A stretch of DNA of 64,000 nucleotides from Tachypleus tridentatus (lineage: Eukaryota > Arthropoda > Merostomata > Xiphosura > Limulidae). Numbering within the stretch: the stretch's first letter is position 1; every line of letters begins with the position of its first letter. This document shows, piece after piece, positions 1 through 11,640 of this stretch. Position numbers and translations under genes: made by a program. The stretch lies in the NCBI RefSeq assembly GCF_004210375.1, contig NC_134833.1, forward strand, positions 17,725,396 through 17,789,395, written 5' to 3'. Below the pieces are notes generated by a model. That model had not been told where the DNA came from. It made no database searches and worked only from the letters and a program-made list of their open reading frames with translations.

Positions 1-1914
1 GCTTTCAAGATACCCTTGGTTTTCTCAACTATTTTAATCTGTGAAAAGGTTACCATGTTCTTTCAATCCACAATTTCAAGGACATAGGTTTTGTCTTTAG
101 TCTGCTTAAAGTTTCATATCCTTTTACATCCAAATACATCTTAGTTACTGAGCCTAATAAATTATAATGGTATCAGTGTAGTTATTTATAAACTTTTGGT
201 TATTCAAATGTGTGTGTATAAAACCTAAGAAAAAGTATGTTTGATATTCTCCACATGTGAAATTTTAAAAGGCTTAGTAACTTATGCCCAGCAGCAACTG
301 AGTTCGAAGATCGTAGGAAAAAGAAATAATTGTTTGCTTTACTTCTAAATGTATTCTACATTTTAAGAAAAACAAGTTTAATAATTTATTTCTAAGTAGT
401 AATAATGTATATACATATACAGTGTATAATAATTGAAATGTGTCTGTATATTACAAAATACTGGTGCACCAAAACACAATCAAGATAGCAAAGCCTAAAG
501 GTCAATTTCATATTATTGGTCATGTAATGTTAGCTAGGCACGACTGGAAGGTCATTATAATTAAAAAAAACCAATAAATGTGTAGTGTCATGAGACTTAA
601 ACCACTTAGACTAAACATTTATATTTTTGTGTAGTAATATGAAGTCATTCTAGCACGAAAAAAACGAAATTTATATCTATTTTCTTATTTTATTATGATG
701 GTTACAAGGTTGGTCATATGACGGACCCCACATAGTTAGTGTATAGAAAATAACATAAAATATGAAGTGTGACTGAAAACAAACATTTGAAATATATTTA
801 GGAGGTTTTAGAGTTTAAACGACTAATATTTGAGATTTTTGTGTTGAAGAATAGTTTTCCTGATCTTAACATGAAATCACTTTGCACTCAGACTAGTAAC
901 GAAACAAACTCTATTTTCCCAAACAAATCTTTAGTAAAAATATTTAATTAAACGATCTGATTTTTTGTATACAAAAAAACTTGTAATCTTTTCTTAAAGT
1001 TTATTAAAGTTTGTGAAGGTACACATGCTGTATCGAAAGATATAATGCAAATACTTAACATGTGCAAATGTACAGACAAACTCGTATATTATACCAAGTC
1101 TATCGCAAAAGGGTTAAAAAGCAAAACTTTTTTTAAGAGTAAAATCATTGTACCATATTTAGTATGTCCATTATATCGTATGGTTGAGTAATGGCTAACA
1201 CAGACATTTGCAATAGGTTGTTTTCAGTAGCCTTAAGGGAAGGCTTGATAAATGTTGGAAAGAAATATTCTAGATTTATGGATGAGACCATCTGGAAACA
1301 CCAACAGTTCCTCTTCCATCTTCAGAAAAATTAGAATAAAATTTAAGTTAGCTTTCTGAGTATCCTTTAAATGATATTACAGATTTTATGTTCATTGTAA
1401 TTTACTATTAATCTAAGAATCACCAGTATGTATGCAAGTAGTATAATGGTTAACCCCATATTTTTAAAAACATTTCTGCCCTGTTTGTACTCAAATTTAT
1501 CTGTAAGCCTTGTAAAGGTGTTCCTGCACAGAAGCAATTAAGGTTAATGAGATGTACTAATTAAAGCTGTAAATGGTTTTGTCACAATAGGTACAGATAT
1601 TCAGCTTGCCATATTGCTAACTGTAATTTAATTTTATCCTGTAAAAATGAATTTGATGTCAAAGCTATCAACTATCCACATTACCTTACATTACTGATTT
1701 AGTGACAGCTCATGGTAGAGGAAGGAAATATCATATATGATATGTATACATAATGAAAAACTGTGAATTTTGGTAGTTCTGGATATTATGCAAATACAAT
1801 ATGCAAACTTTATGACAGACAGAAGTATCTCCCATGAATGATTCTTTGCACTGCAGCTTGTCAGGGTCAAACTAATATGATCAGTTCACAGACCCCACAT
1901 ACATTTAGTTAAAT
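1..1914. other. AT-rich non-coding stretch, presumed Rbfox intron
   Basis: I see no exon, RNA gene or mobile element here. It is AT-rich with short homopolymer runs. Because Rbfox terminal exons lie downstream on the + strand and their upstream partner exon is not visible, this is most simply part of a long Rbfox intron (inference). Confidence 0.45.
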
Positions 1915-4900
1915 AACAACTTTACATGTTACCAGTACAGTCACTCTTCACTGTTTATCAGTAACAACTATGACAGAGCTCATCCACACATTATCAGTAA
2001 CAACTTTACATGTTACCAGTACAGTCACTCTTCAGTGTTTATCAATAACAACTATGACAGAGCTCATCGACACATTATCAGTAACAACTTTACATGTTAC
2101 CAGTACAGTCACTCTTCACTGTTTATCAGTTACAACTATGACAGAGCTCATCCACACATTATCAGTAAAAACTTTACATGTTACCAGTACAGTCACTCTT
2201 CAGTGTTTATCAGTTACAACTATGACAGAGCTCATCCACACATTATCAGTAAAAACTTTACATGTTACCAGTACAGTCACTCTTCAGTGTTTATCAGTTA
2301 CAACTATGACAGAGCTCATCCACACATTATCAGTAACAACTTTACATGTTACCAGTACAGTCACTCTTCAGTGTTTATCAATAACAACTATGACAGAGCT
2401 CATCCACACATTATCAGTAACAACTTTACATGTTACCAGTACAGTCACTCTTCACTGTTTATCAGTAACAACTATGACAGAGCTCATCCACACATTATCA
2501 GTAACAACTTTACATGTTACCAGTACAGTCGCTCTTCAATGTTTATCAGTTACAACTATGACAGAGCTCATCCACACATTATCAGTAACAACTTTACATG
2601 TTACCAGTACAGTCACTCTTCAGTGTTTATCAATAACAACTATGACAGAGCTCATCCACACATTATCAGTAAAAACTTTACATGTTACCAGTACAGTCAC
2701 TCTTCACTGTTTATCAGTAACAACTATGACAGAGCTCATCCACACATTATCAGTAACAACTTTACATGTTACCAGTACAGTCACTCTTCACTGTTTATCA
2801 GTAACAACTATGACAGAGCTCATCCACACATTATCAGTAACAACTTTACATGTTACCAGTACAGTCACTCTTCACTGTTTATCAGTAACAACTATGACAG
2901 AGCTCATCCACACATTATCAGTAACAACTTTACATGTTACCAGTACAGTCACTCTTCAATGTTTATCAGTAACAACTATGACAGAGCTCATCCACACATT
3001 ATCAGTAAAAACTTTACATGTTACCAGTACAGTCACTCTTCAGTGTTTATCAGTAACAACTATGACAGAGCTCATCCACACATTATCAGTAACAACTTTA
3101 CATGTTACCAGTGCAGTCACTTTTCAGTGTTTATCAGTGACAACTATGACAGAGCTCATCCACACATTATCAGTAAAAACTTTACATGTTACCAGTACAG
3201 TCACTCTTCAGTGTTTATCAGTAACAACTATGACAGAGCTCATCCACACATTATCAGTAAAAACTTTACATGTTACCAGTACAGTCACTCTTCAGTGTTT
3301 ATCAGTGACAACTATGACAGAGCTCATTGACACATTATCAGTGACAACTTTACATGTTACCAGTACAGTCACTCTTCAGTGTTTATCAGTAACAACTATG
3401 ACAGAGCTCATCCACACATTATCAGTGACAACTTTACATGTTACCAGTACAGTCACTCTTCAGTGTTTATCAGTAACAACTATGACAGAGCTCATCCACA
3501 CATTATCAGTAAAAACTTTACATGTTACCAGTACAGTCACTCTTCAGTGTTTATCAGTAACAACTATGACAGAGCTCATCCACACATTATCAGTAACAAC
3601 TTTACATGTTACCAGTACAGTCACTCTTCAGTGTTTATCAGTAACAACTATGACAGAGCTCATCCACACATTATCAGTAAAAACTTTACATGTTACCAGT
3701 ACAGTCACTCTTCAGTGTTTATCAGTTACAACTATGACAGAGCTCATCCACACATTATCAGTGACAACTTTACATGTTACCAGTACAGTCACTCTTCAGT
3801 GTTTATCAGTAACAACTATGACAGAGCTCATCCACACATTATCAGTAAAAACTTTACATGTTACCAGTACAGTCACTCTTCAGTGTTTATCAGTGACAAC
3901 TATGACAGAGCTCATCCACACATTATCAGTAAAAACTTTACATGTTACCAGTACAGTCGCTCTTCAATGTTTATCAGTAACAACTATGACAGAGCTCATC
4001 GACACATTATCAGTAACAACTTTACATGTTACCAGTACAGTCACTCTTCACTGTTTATCAGTTACAACTATGACAGAGCTCATCCACACATTATCAGTAA
4101 AAACTTTACATGTTACCAGTACAGTCACTCTTCAGTGTTTATCAGTTACAACTATGACAGAGCTCATCCACACATTATCAGTAAAAACTTTACATGTTAC
4201 CAGTACAGTCACTCTTCAGTGTTTATCAGTTACAACTATGACAGAGCTCATCCACACATTATCAGTAACAACTTTACATGTTACCAGTACAGTCACTCTT
4301 CAGTGTTTATCAATAACAACTATGACAGAGCTCATCCACACATTATCAGTAAAAACTTTACATGTTACCAGTACAGTCACTCTTCACTGTTTATCAGTAA
4401 CAACTATGACAGAGCTCATCCACACATTATCAGTAACAACTTTACATGTTACCAGTACAGTCACTCTTCAGTGTTTATCAGTAACAACTATGACAGAGCT
4501 CATCCACACATTATCAGTAACAACTTTACATGTTACCAGTACAGTCACTCTTCAGTGTTTATCAGTAACAACTATGACAGAGCTCATCCACACATTATCA
4601 GTAACAACTTTACATGTTACCAGTACAGTCACTCTTCACTGTTTATCAGTAACAACTATGACAGAGCTCATCCACACATTATCAGTAACAACTTTACATG
4701 TTACCAGTACAGTCACTCTTCACTGTTTATCAGTAACAACTATGACAGAGCTCATCCACACATTATCAGTAAAAACTTTACATGTTACCAGTACAGTCAC
4801 TCTTCAGTGTTTATCAGTTACAACTATGACAGAGCTCATCCACACATTATCAGTAACAACTTTACATGTTACCAGTACAGTCACTCTTCAGTGTTTATAA

Positions 4901-7122
4901 GTAACAACTATGACAGAGCTCATCCACACATTATCAGTAAAAACTTTACATGTTACCAGTACAGTCACTCTTCAGTGTTTATCAGTAACAACTATGACAG
5001 AGCTCATCCACACATTATCAGTAAACAACTTTACATGTTACCAGTACAGTCACTCTTCAGTGTTTATCAGTAACAACTATGACAGAGCTCATCCACACAT
5101 TATCAGTAAAAACTTTACATGTTACCAGTACAGTCACTCTTCAGTGTTTATCAGTAACAACTATGACAGAGCTCATCCACACATTATCAGTAAAAACTTT
5201 ACATGTTACCAGTACAGTCACTCTTCAGTGTTTATCAGTAACAACTATGACAGAGCTCATCCACACATTATCAGTAACAACTTTACATGTTACCAGTACA
5301 GTCACTCTTCAGTGTTTATCAGTAACAACTATGACAGAGCTCATCCACACATTATCAGTAAAAACTTTACATGTTACCAGTACAGTCGCTCTTCAATGTT
5401 TATCAGTAACAACTATGACAGAGCTCATCCACACATTATCAGTAACAACTTTACATGTTACCAGTACAGTCACTCTTCAATGTTTATCAGTTACAACTAT
5501 GACAGAGCTCATCCACACATTATCAGTAAAAACTTTACATGTTACCAGTACAGTCGCTCTTCAATGTTTATCAGTTACAACTATGACAGAGCTCATCCAC
5601 ACATTATCAGTAAAAACTTTACATGTTACCAGTACAGTCACTCTTCAGTGTTTATCAGTTACAACTATGACAGAGCTCATTGACACATTATCAGTAAAAA
5701 CTTTACATGTTACCAGTACAGTCGCTCTTCAATGTTTATCAGTTACAACTATGACAGAGCTCATTGACACATTATCAGTAAAAACTTTACATGTTACCAG
5801 TACAGTCGCTCTTCAATGTTTATCAGTAACAACTATGACAGAGCTCATCCACACATTATCAGTAAAAACTTTACATGTTACCAGTACAGTCGCTCTTCAA
5901 TGTTTATCAGTAACAACTATGACAGAGCTCATCCACACATTATCAGTAAAAACTTTACATGTTACCAGTACAGTCACTCTTCAATGTTTATCAGTTACAA
6001 CTATGACAGAGCTCATCCACACATTATCAGTGACAACTTTACATGTTACCAGTACAGTCACTCTTCAGTGTTTATCAATAACAACTATGACAGAGCTCAT
6101 CCACACATTATCAGTAACAACTTTACATGTTACCAGTACAGTTACTCTTCAGTGTTTATCAGTTACAACTATGACAGAGCTCATCCACACATTATCAGTA
6201 ACAACTTTACATGTTACCAGTACAGTCACTCTTCAGTGTTTATCAATAACAACTATGACAGAGCTCATCGACACATTATCAGTAACAACTTTACATGTTA
6301 CCAGTACAGTCACTCTTCAGTGTTTATCAGTTACAACTATGACAGAGCTCATCCACACATTATCAGTAACAACTTTACATGTTACCAGTACAGTCACTCT
6401 TCAGTGTTTATCGGTGACAACTATGACAGAGCTCATCCACACATTATCAGTAACAACTTTACATGTTACCAGTACAGTCACTCTTCAGTGTTTATCAGTG
6501 ACAACTATGACAGAGCTCATCCACACATTATCAGTAAAAACTTTACATGTTACCAGTACAGTCACTCTTCAGTGTTTATCAGTTACAACTATGACAGAGC
6601 TCATCCACACATTATCAGTAAAAACTTTACATGTTACCAGTACAGTCACTCTTCAGTGTTTATCAGTTACAACTATGACAGAGCTCATCCACACATTATC
6701 AGTAACAACTTTACATGTTACCAGTACAGTCACTCTTCAGTGTTTATCAGTGACAACTATGACAGAGCTCATCCACACATTATCAGTAAAAACTTTACAT
6801 GTTACCAGTACAGTCACTCTTCAGTGTTTATCAGTTACAACTATGACAGAGCTCATCCACACATTATCAGTAAAAACTTTACATGTTACCAGTACAGTCA
6901 CTCTTCAGTGTTTATCAGTTACAACTATGACAGAGCTCATCCACACATTATCAGTAAAACTTTACATGTTACCAGTACAGTCACTCTTCAGTGTTTATCA
7001 GTTACAACTATGACAGAGCTCATCCACACATTATCAGTAACAACTTTACATGTTACCAGTACAGTCACTCTTCAGTGTTTATCAGTTACAACTATGACAG
7101 AGCTCATCCACACATTATCAGT
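1915..7122. repeat. 84-bp minisatellite array, 62 units
   Basis: Tandem copies of an 84-bp unit fill 5208 bp, which is exactly 62 unit lengths. Each unit is composite: a 48-bp half beginning AACAACTTTACATG and a 36-bp half beginning AACAACTATGACAG, both ending TTATCAGT. Copies differ at a few recurrent positions (GTAACAAC/GTAAAAAC/GTGACAAC; CTTCAGTG/CTTCACTG/CTTCAATG). There is a +1 insertion near 5023 and a -1 deletion near 6957. Since 84 is divisible by three and two forward frames of the unit lack stops, long overlapping ORFs arise (for example 1970-4900 and 3379-5073). They encode only the 28-residue repeat. I treat them as non-coding. The array sits upstream of the Rbfox terminal exons, presumably in an intron. 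Confidence 0.97.
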
Positions 7123-7577
7123 ACATGATCCTTTATTGTCTTATAAAATTGTAACCATTCACTTCCACGTGAGCTTTGAAAACATATCAGAAATGATTTT
7201 CATTACATCAAGTTCAATTGAAATCAGTTATACCACATTTAAGCTTCACTAAACACAAACACATATGAGACTAGATGTTAAAATGTTTTATGTAATTATG
7301 CTTAGAGTGAGTAAAGATAATCTTGAGCAAGATAATAAACAAATTAATAACATCCTAAACTGAATACGTGTTATCTTAGGTTCTTAGCTATGGAAGTATG
7401 CAGACCGTAACACCAAACACAGAAACCACTGATCCAGTTTTCAGAAGTATTAGAATAAATATATTAGTAAACTAACAAACAATTAGTTGTAAGCAAAGTG
7501 AAATGTTTTTATTTGTTATGTTCTCCCAAATAAAACTGCATCATTATGCCTATAGATTATTGTAGGTTACTTTACTA
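7123..7577. other. intronic sequence between the 84-bp array and a MITE
   Basis: AT-rich sequence with no recognisable exon or element. It is presumed to be intron upstream of the Rbfox exon at 7923. Confidence 0.4.
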
Positions 7578-7664
7578 CAGTGGAACCCCTCTAAAGCAGC
7601 CACCTTCGGGACTGAGACAAACTCGCCTAATTAGAGGGGTGGCCTGATTAGAGGGGTTCCACTG
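7578..7664. mobile_element. 87-bp pogo/Tigger-like MITE
   Basis: The element begins CAGTGGAACCCCTCTAA and ends with the inverted complement TTAGAGGGGTTCCACTG. It is flanked on both sides by TA, the target duplication of Tc1/mariner/pogo elements. The CAGT..GAACC..TCT terminus is typical of pogo/Tigger DNA transposons (family knowledge). The 87-bp length leaves no coding capacity, so it needs a transposase in trans. It lies in the Rbfox intron, about 260 bp before an exon. Confidence 0.8.
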
Positions 7665-7922
7665 TATTATGTTACCATAATGTACTTCTACAAAAAAGAA
7701 TAAATATGTCTTTTACACTTACAGTAATGTAGTGGTTGAGGTAAATATATTATAATAGATACCCATACCAAAATTATTAAACACTGTTATTTGCAACATA
7801 TTTTAAACCTGTTACTCACCGTCAGACAGCTAATAAACACGTAATTTGTTATTTCATTAGGTGTATTGTATGAGAGTATATCTGGTGAGTTTGTATAATA
7901 TTCTGATGTCTTCTTTATTTAG

Positions 7923-8007
7923 CACTCCATCCTTGTACTACACTTATGGACGAGATTACACAGATCCTTACCTAGGGCATAGCATAGGACCTGTTGCAGG
8001 ATACCAG
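7923..8007 (+). CDS. Rbfox: Rbfox RNA-binding protein, penultimate coding exon
   Basis: Rbfox (Fox-1/A2BP1) proteins are nuclear and cytoplasmic splicing regulators that bind (U)GCAUG through an RRM. This 85-nt exon encodes part of the C-terminal Ala/Tyr/Gly-rich region, not the RRM. It follows a TTTATTTAG acceptor and ends CAG|GTAAAT. It enters in phase with one leftover base, then reads 28 codons including YGRDYTDPYLGHSIGP. This matches the conserved YGR.YT.DPY..siGP segment near the end of animal Rbfox proteins. It ends in phase 0, exactly matching the exon at 8987. Upstream exons, including the RRM, are not in the window. I am confident of the family but cannot separate paralogues; arthropods usually have one. 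Confidence 0.88.
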
Positions 8008-8986
8008 GTAAATCTGTAAAACATCTGTGATTATCAAATTTATTAACCAATACAGATTACTTTAGCTATCTGGTGGTGTGAAATAAGTAATTCTAAAAGC
8101 TGATCAGACAGTTTAGTTTAATTTAAGTATTTCTTGCAATCTTATTGGCTGAGAATATTTTTAAAAATGGCAATTTTTTTTGTTTTTATTATTCAAAAAA
8201 AGATTATACGTAATGAATTTCAAAACAGCCAGACATCAAGCCAGCTGAAAATTACAAAAATTATAAAAAACAACAAAGAAACTTGCATAACTACACAAGT
8301 TGCAATAAAGACTGATAGATTTGTGAAAGATATAGTAACACATGTTATGCATCTGATAATATATGTAATTATTGCTTTTCCTAATCTAAAATCTTAAAGG
8401 TTGTAACAAGTTGTTTTTTATAGCCAATTTTGTTTAAAAAAATGGGATAAAGTAATTAAAAATTAGACATTCAAAAGTTAGTTTCATTTCATTTTAAATA
8501 TTTAGTCAGCTATGCTGTATGCAGAAATAAACTGGACATAATATTAAAATAAAAATTAAAATAGTATGCACTGCATACTTTTGTACAAAATTTGTAAGTA
8601 TATATGTCTGTATTTGAGTATTGTTTTCTTTGTTAAAACGTATTTTTCCATACAGTTAACACTAATATTTTTATAGGTTTTTTTATGGTCAACACAAGTA
8701 GACAACATTTTAATTATTGTAACACCGTTTACCTACAATGTTTTAAAAAAAAACATTATGAAATTCTTAAGACATAATAAATACTATATTAAAAAAAACA
8801 ACATAATACATACACAATACATGCATCCATCACCAATATGACAAGGATATTGTAATTAAATATAAGATTTAACAAAACACCACAAACATAGAATGCCATC
8901 TCTACTTCCACTGATAGCTATTTTACAAATGAATTTTCATGAGAACTGTTTGGATTGCTGCATGTTCTCTGTTTTTTTCTTTGTAG
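8008..8986 (+). other. last intron of Rbfox
   Basis: A 979-bp intron with a GTAAAT donor and a pyrimidine-rich TTTTTTTCTTTGTAG acceptor. It is AT-rich and shows no internal mobile element. A short ORF at 8134-8397 has no exon signals or family resemblance and is ignored. Confidence 0.85.
8959..8964 (+). promoter_or_regulatory. TGCATG Rbfox-binding motif upstream of the last Rbfox exon
   Basis: A perfect TGCATG lies 22 nt before the first base of the last coding exon, next to the polypyrimidine tract. Rbfox proteins bind UGCAUG, and sites upstream of an exon usually cause skipping (established knowledge). Autoregulation of this exon is an inference. A 6-mer is expected by chance every ~4 kb, so position is the main argument. 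Confidence 0.4.
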
Positions 8987-9031
8987 GCTGCTGTTTACAG
9001 AAGTGGATATAATAGATTTACACCATATTAG
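8987..9031 (+). CDS. Rbfox: Rbfox RNA-binding protein, last coding exon with stop
   Basis: After the TTGTAG acceptor the exon reads AAVYRSGYNRFTPY followed by TAG at 9029-9031. Animal Rbfox proteins end in a very similar peptide (family form: ..YRGGYSRFAPY), so this is the native C-terminus. The C-terminal tail of Rbfox recruits cofactors and influences nuclear localisation (established for the family). The reading phase joins the exon ending at 8007 without a gap. The two exons together give 42 complete codons of the tail. I see no frameshift or premature stop, so the locus looks intact at this end. Confidence 0.9.
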   Translation, partial: AAVYRSGYNRFTPY

Positions 9032-9592
9032 AAGAATATTATCTTAACATCTTCTTAAGTGTGGAAGAGGGTTTATAAAGAAAGCTGTCCTATTTTATTA
9101 ATCGTAAAGACATGACCTGATACAAATGAAGGAAAAGGGGAACCAGTGGCTTGTTTAACACATCGATTGCACAATAACGTGGCTGATACTGCCGACCCTC
9201 TGAAAATACTCACATACGTTGGTTTTTATTTTGTTATTTATAACTTATTCCTTGCTCAATTTCAACTGAGATCTGAAAATGGTATTTTGATCTAATATTT
9301 TATAGAGTTTTGACCATGGAGCTGACTTTGCACTAGACTTAATACCATTTTTAATTTAATGATCTGTTACTGTCTATTTCATTTTGATCATGACTGTATG
9401 TCTAGTCAAGTCAGAAAAACTAGTTCTCTCTGGGTGATAAACAGTTAGAAGTTTAATATTGTAATCTCGTTTATTAGAAAAGAAAGGATGATTGTTTTAA
9501 CATAAATATTTTTGTGTCTAAATCTAAACAAATGTTTAAAAGAACTTGGCATTCTTTGCTTAAAGATTCATAATTTTATATATATGAATAAA
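9032..9592 (+). other. Rbfox 3' untranslated region (minimum extent)
   Basis: Sequence following the Rbfox stop codon, up to the first well-placed AATAAA. Further AATAAA-type signals exist downstream, for example near 9860 and 10910, so longer 3' ends are possible. The boundary is inferred. Confidence 0.45.
9587..9592 (+). terminator. candidate polyadenylation signal AATAAA
   Basis: Canonical AATAAA about 555 bp after the Rbfox stop. In such AT-rich sequence the hexamer occurs often by chance, so its use is unproven. Confidence 0.3.
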
Positions 9593-10934
9593 GTAAAACT
9601 TAAACACTTTAAATTATCTCATGAATACATTTAAAACTGATTCTTTATCCCCTGTAGTTAAGAATTACTGATAAAACTGTTGTTGTTGTTGTTATTAGAA
9701 CTGTGCAGGTTTTATGGTTGAAAACTAATTAAAAGCTATCTTGCAGATATTTATGAAGAAGACTGATAGCACAGCTCATAAGCAGTGAATTGTAATAGCT
9801 ACGTCTTTGTGATACAGAGGGCCGGTTGTAAATTAGTTTATCAGCTTTATTTGTCCTTTGAATAAAGATATGAAAAGGTTTAAAATACTCCTCAGTAATT
9901 AGCTTTAATTAAGTTATTTTCTATCTTAATATAAGATATTATTTTGAAGTTATTAATGGTTAAAATTGTGATATAAATTATTTATTCACTAGCTTAAAAA
10001 AACATAATGTGTTCATGTTATTTCAATATTGAGTATATGATCTCTTTATTTATCATTTAAAAAATTAGAGAAATACGTATATTCCCCCCAGTAAAGAACT
10101 TTGTCTAAAACGTTTGTATCATTATGAATTTTTAAAGTGGTATTATTCCCCCCTTCCCCTTTAGTGAAATGTTATCAATACTCTACAGAGAGAAATGTTA
10201 AACTTTGTGTTGCATATAATTCAGTTTTTAATCCATCTCAAGGCTTTCTGGATTACTTGGTTCAATTTAGTTATTAGAAATATTTAAGACTTGCACACAC
10301 CTATATATAATATATATATATTTATGTGATATTGTAATGCCAGTGACTGTAGATGTAAACCTCATCTTGTATTTTAATGAAGACTGAACAGCTGCTAAGC
10401 TAGCTTTTGGCTGCTACGTCAAATGTTTTTACTCTCAATTTATAATTACAATAACTTAAGCTGTTCATGTAAGCGACACATTACACTAAATGAAGAGTTG
10501 TCCTCTTCCTGTTTATTATAGTACTTGCAATGAGATTGTGTTGATTGGATGTCAAAAATTATAATAGTAATTGCCTAAGTGTATTAATTAGTTTCTACTT
10601 TTATTTTTTATGCCATTTTGACTGCTAATGTAGTGCCATCTTCAGGAAACTCCTGAGAAAGACTATTTACTTTTACATTAATAATTGGGTTCAATCCTAG
10701 TTTATTTTTTGTAGAGGGCCACATATACTGTCTACTTGCCTAAGGTTTTAATCAACTAACTTGTTGAAATGCTTTCAAGAGGGTTCTTCAGATCTGTATT
10801 AGGTTAACTAAATGTTTTATCAGTTACACAGACATAAAAAACTTCTTTTGCCATTTTTTTCTTATCCATTGTTTCTCCTTAACGTTTTTAGTATATGGCT
10901 TTCTCTCACACAATAAACATTTACAGATAGGTTG
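9593..10934. other. intergenic or extended 3' UTR, no gene seen
   Basis: AT-rich sequence with a short GTT run near 9680 and a TA-rich run near 10310. I recognise no coding or mobile element. Confidence 0.4.
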
Positions 10935-11640
10935 ATATTCCAGTCTTTTATTTCAATTATATTTATCAATTCTCACTTTTATAGACATTTTTGTTTCTTC
11001 AGCGTATTCAAGCCCACATTTGTAAGGGACATTGTACAAGAGTTTTTTGGGTTTTTTTTCCTCTCTATTGGATCCTTGATTAGTATGGTTAGTACTGACT
11101 GTGATACTACTTTATTGTACCTTCATGATACTGTTCTTACTGTATGCTGTTTACATATCCTCAGTGTGTGTTTTCTCGGGTGAATCCTTGTCTTGGTGAA
11201 ATATGACTTTGTGTTTCTAATCTTCTCACATATTCCTGGTGTTTTTATTTTTCTTCATGAAATGTTCCAGGTATGCATTCTGATAGAGGTTTTAATGGTG
11301 TGACTTCTTCCTTCTTTTTGTTAACTTTGGTTTCATAAATCTTGTTTATCGTTGAAAATAGTTGGTGTGTCACAACTTTTTTTTTGAACTGTTGGGATAG
11401 ACTTGATTCACAGTCAGAATATCTACCTATATTTGAGTAGTGTATGTGTGGGTAACTAGAAATAACAATTTTTTTTCTTCTGTTTTCACTGTCAATGTCA
11501 TCGTAAGATGTCATCTGGTCAGGTGATTCAGGTATGGCCGTATAACAAATTTATCATCAACATATCTAAGTCAAATCCTCAGATTTAGACAAGCTGTTCT
11601 GAGGATATGATGTTCAAGATGCTCCAATGTTAATGAATAC
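10935..11640 (-). pseudogene. Penelope-like retroelement remnant (RT end plus GIY-YIG domain)
   Basis: Read on the - strand, this stretch contains the reverse transcriptase signature RYVDDKFVI near 11570. About 550 bp further on it contains a GIY-YIG-type endonuclease segment, NVPYKCGLEYAEETKMSIKV, near 11000. The order RT then GIY-YIG is the hallmark of Penelope-like elements. The YVDD core holds the two catalytic aspartates. The reading frame is broken by several stops and shifts; the only sizeable open piece is 11245-11514. A second, oppositely oriented copy of the same family lies at 12700-13540. The 5' part of the RT is not clearly readable. Confidence 0.6.

Noticed and set aside
1970..7252. 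Long ORFs (up to 976 residues) in two frames
   Set aside because: They consist only of a 28-residue repeat dictated by the 84-bp satellite, and two overlapping frames are open simultaneously. No start context, domain or splice structure supports a gene.
8134..8397. 87-residue ORF in the last Rbfox intron
   Set aside because: Lies wholly within an intron with clear donor and acceptor; low-complexity Ile/Lys/Asn composition typical of AT-rich non-coding DNA.
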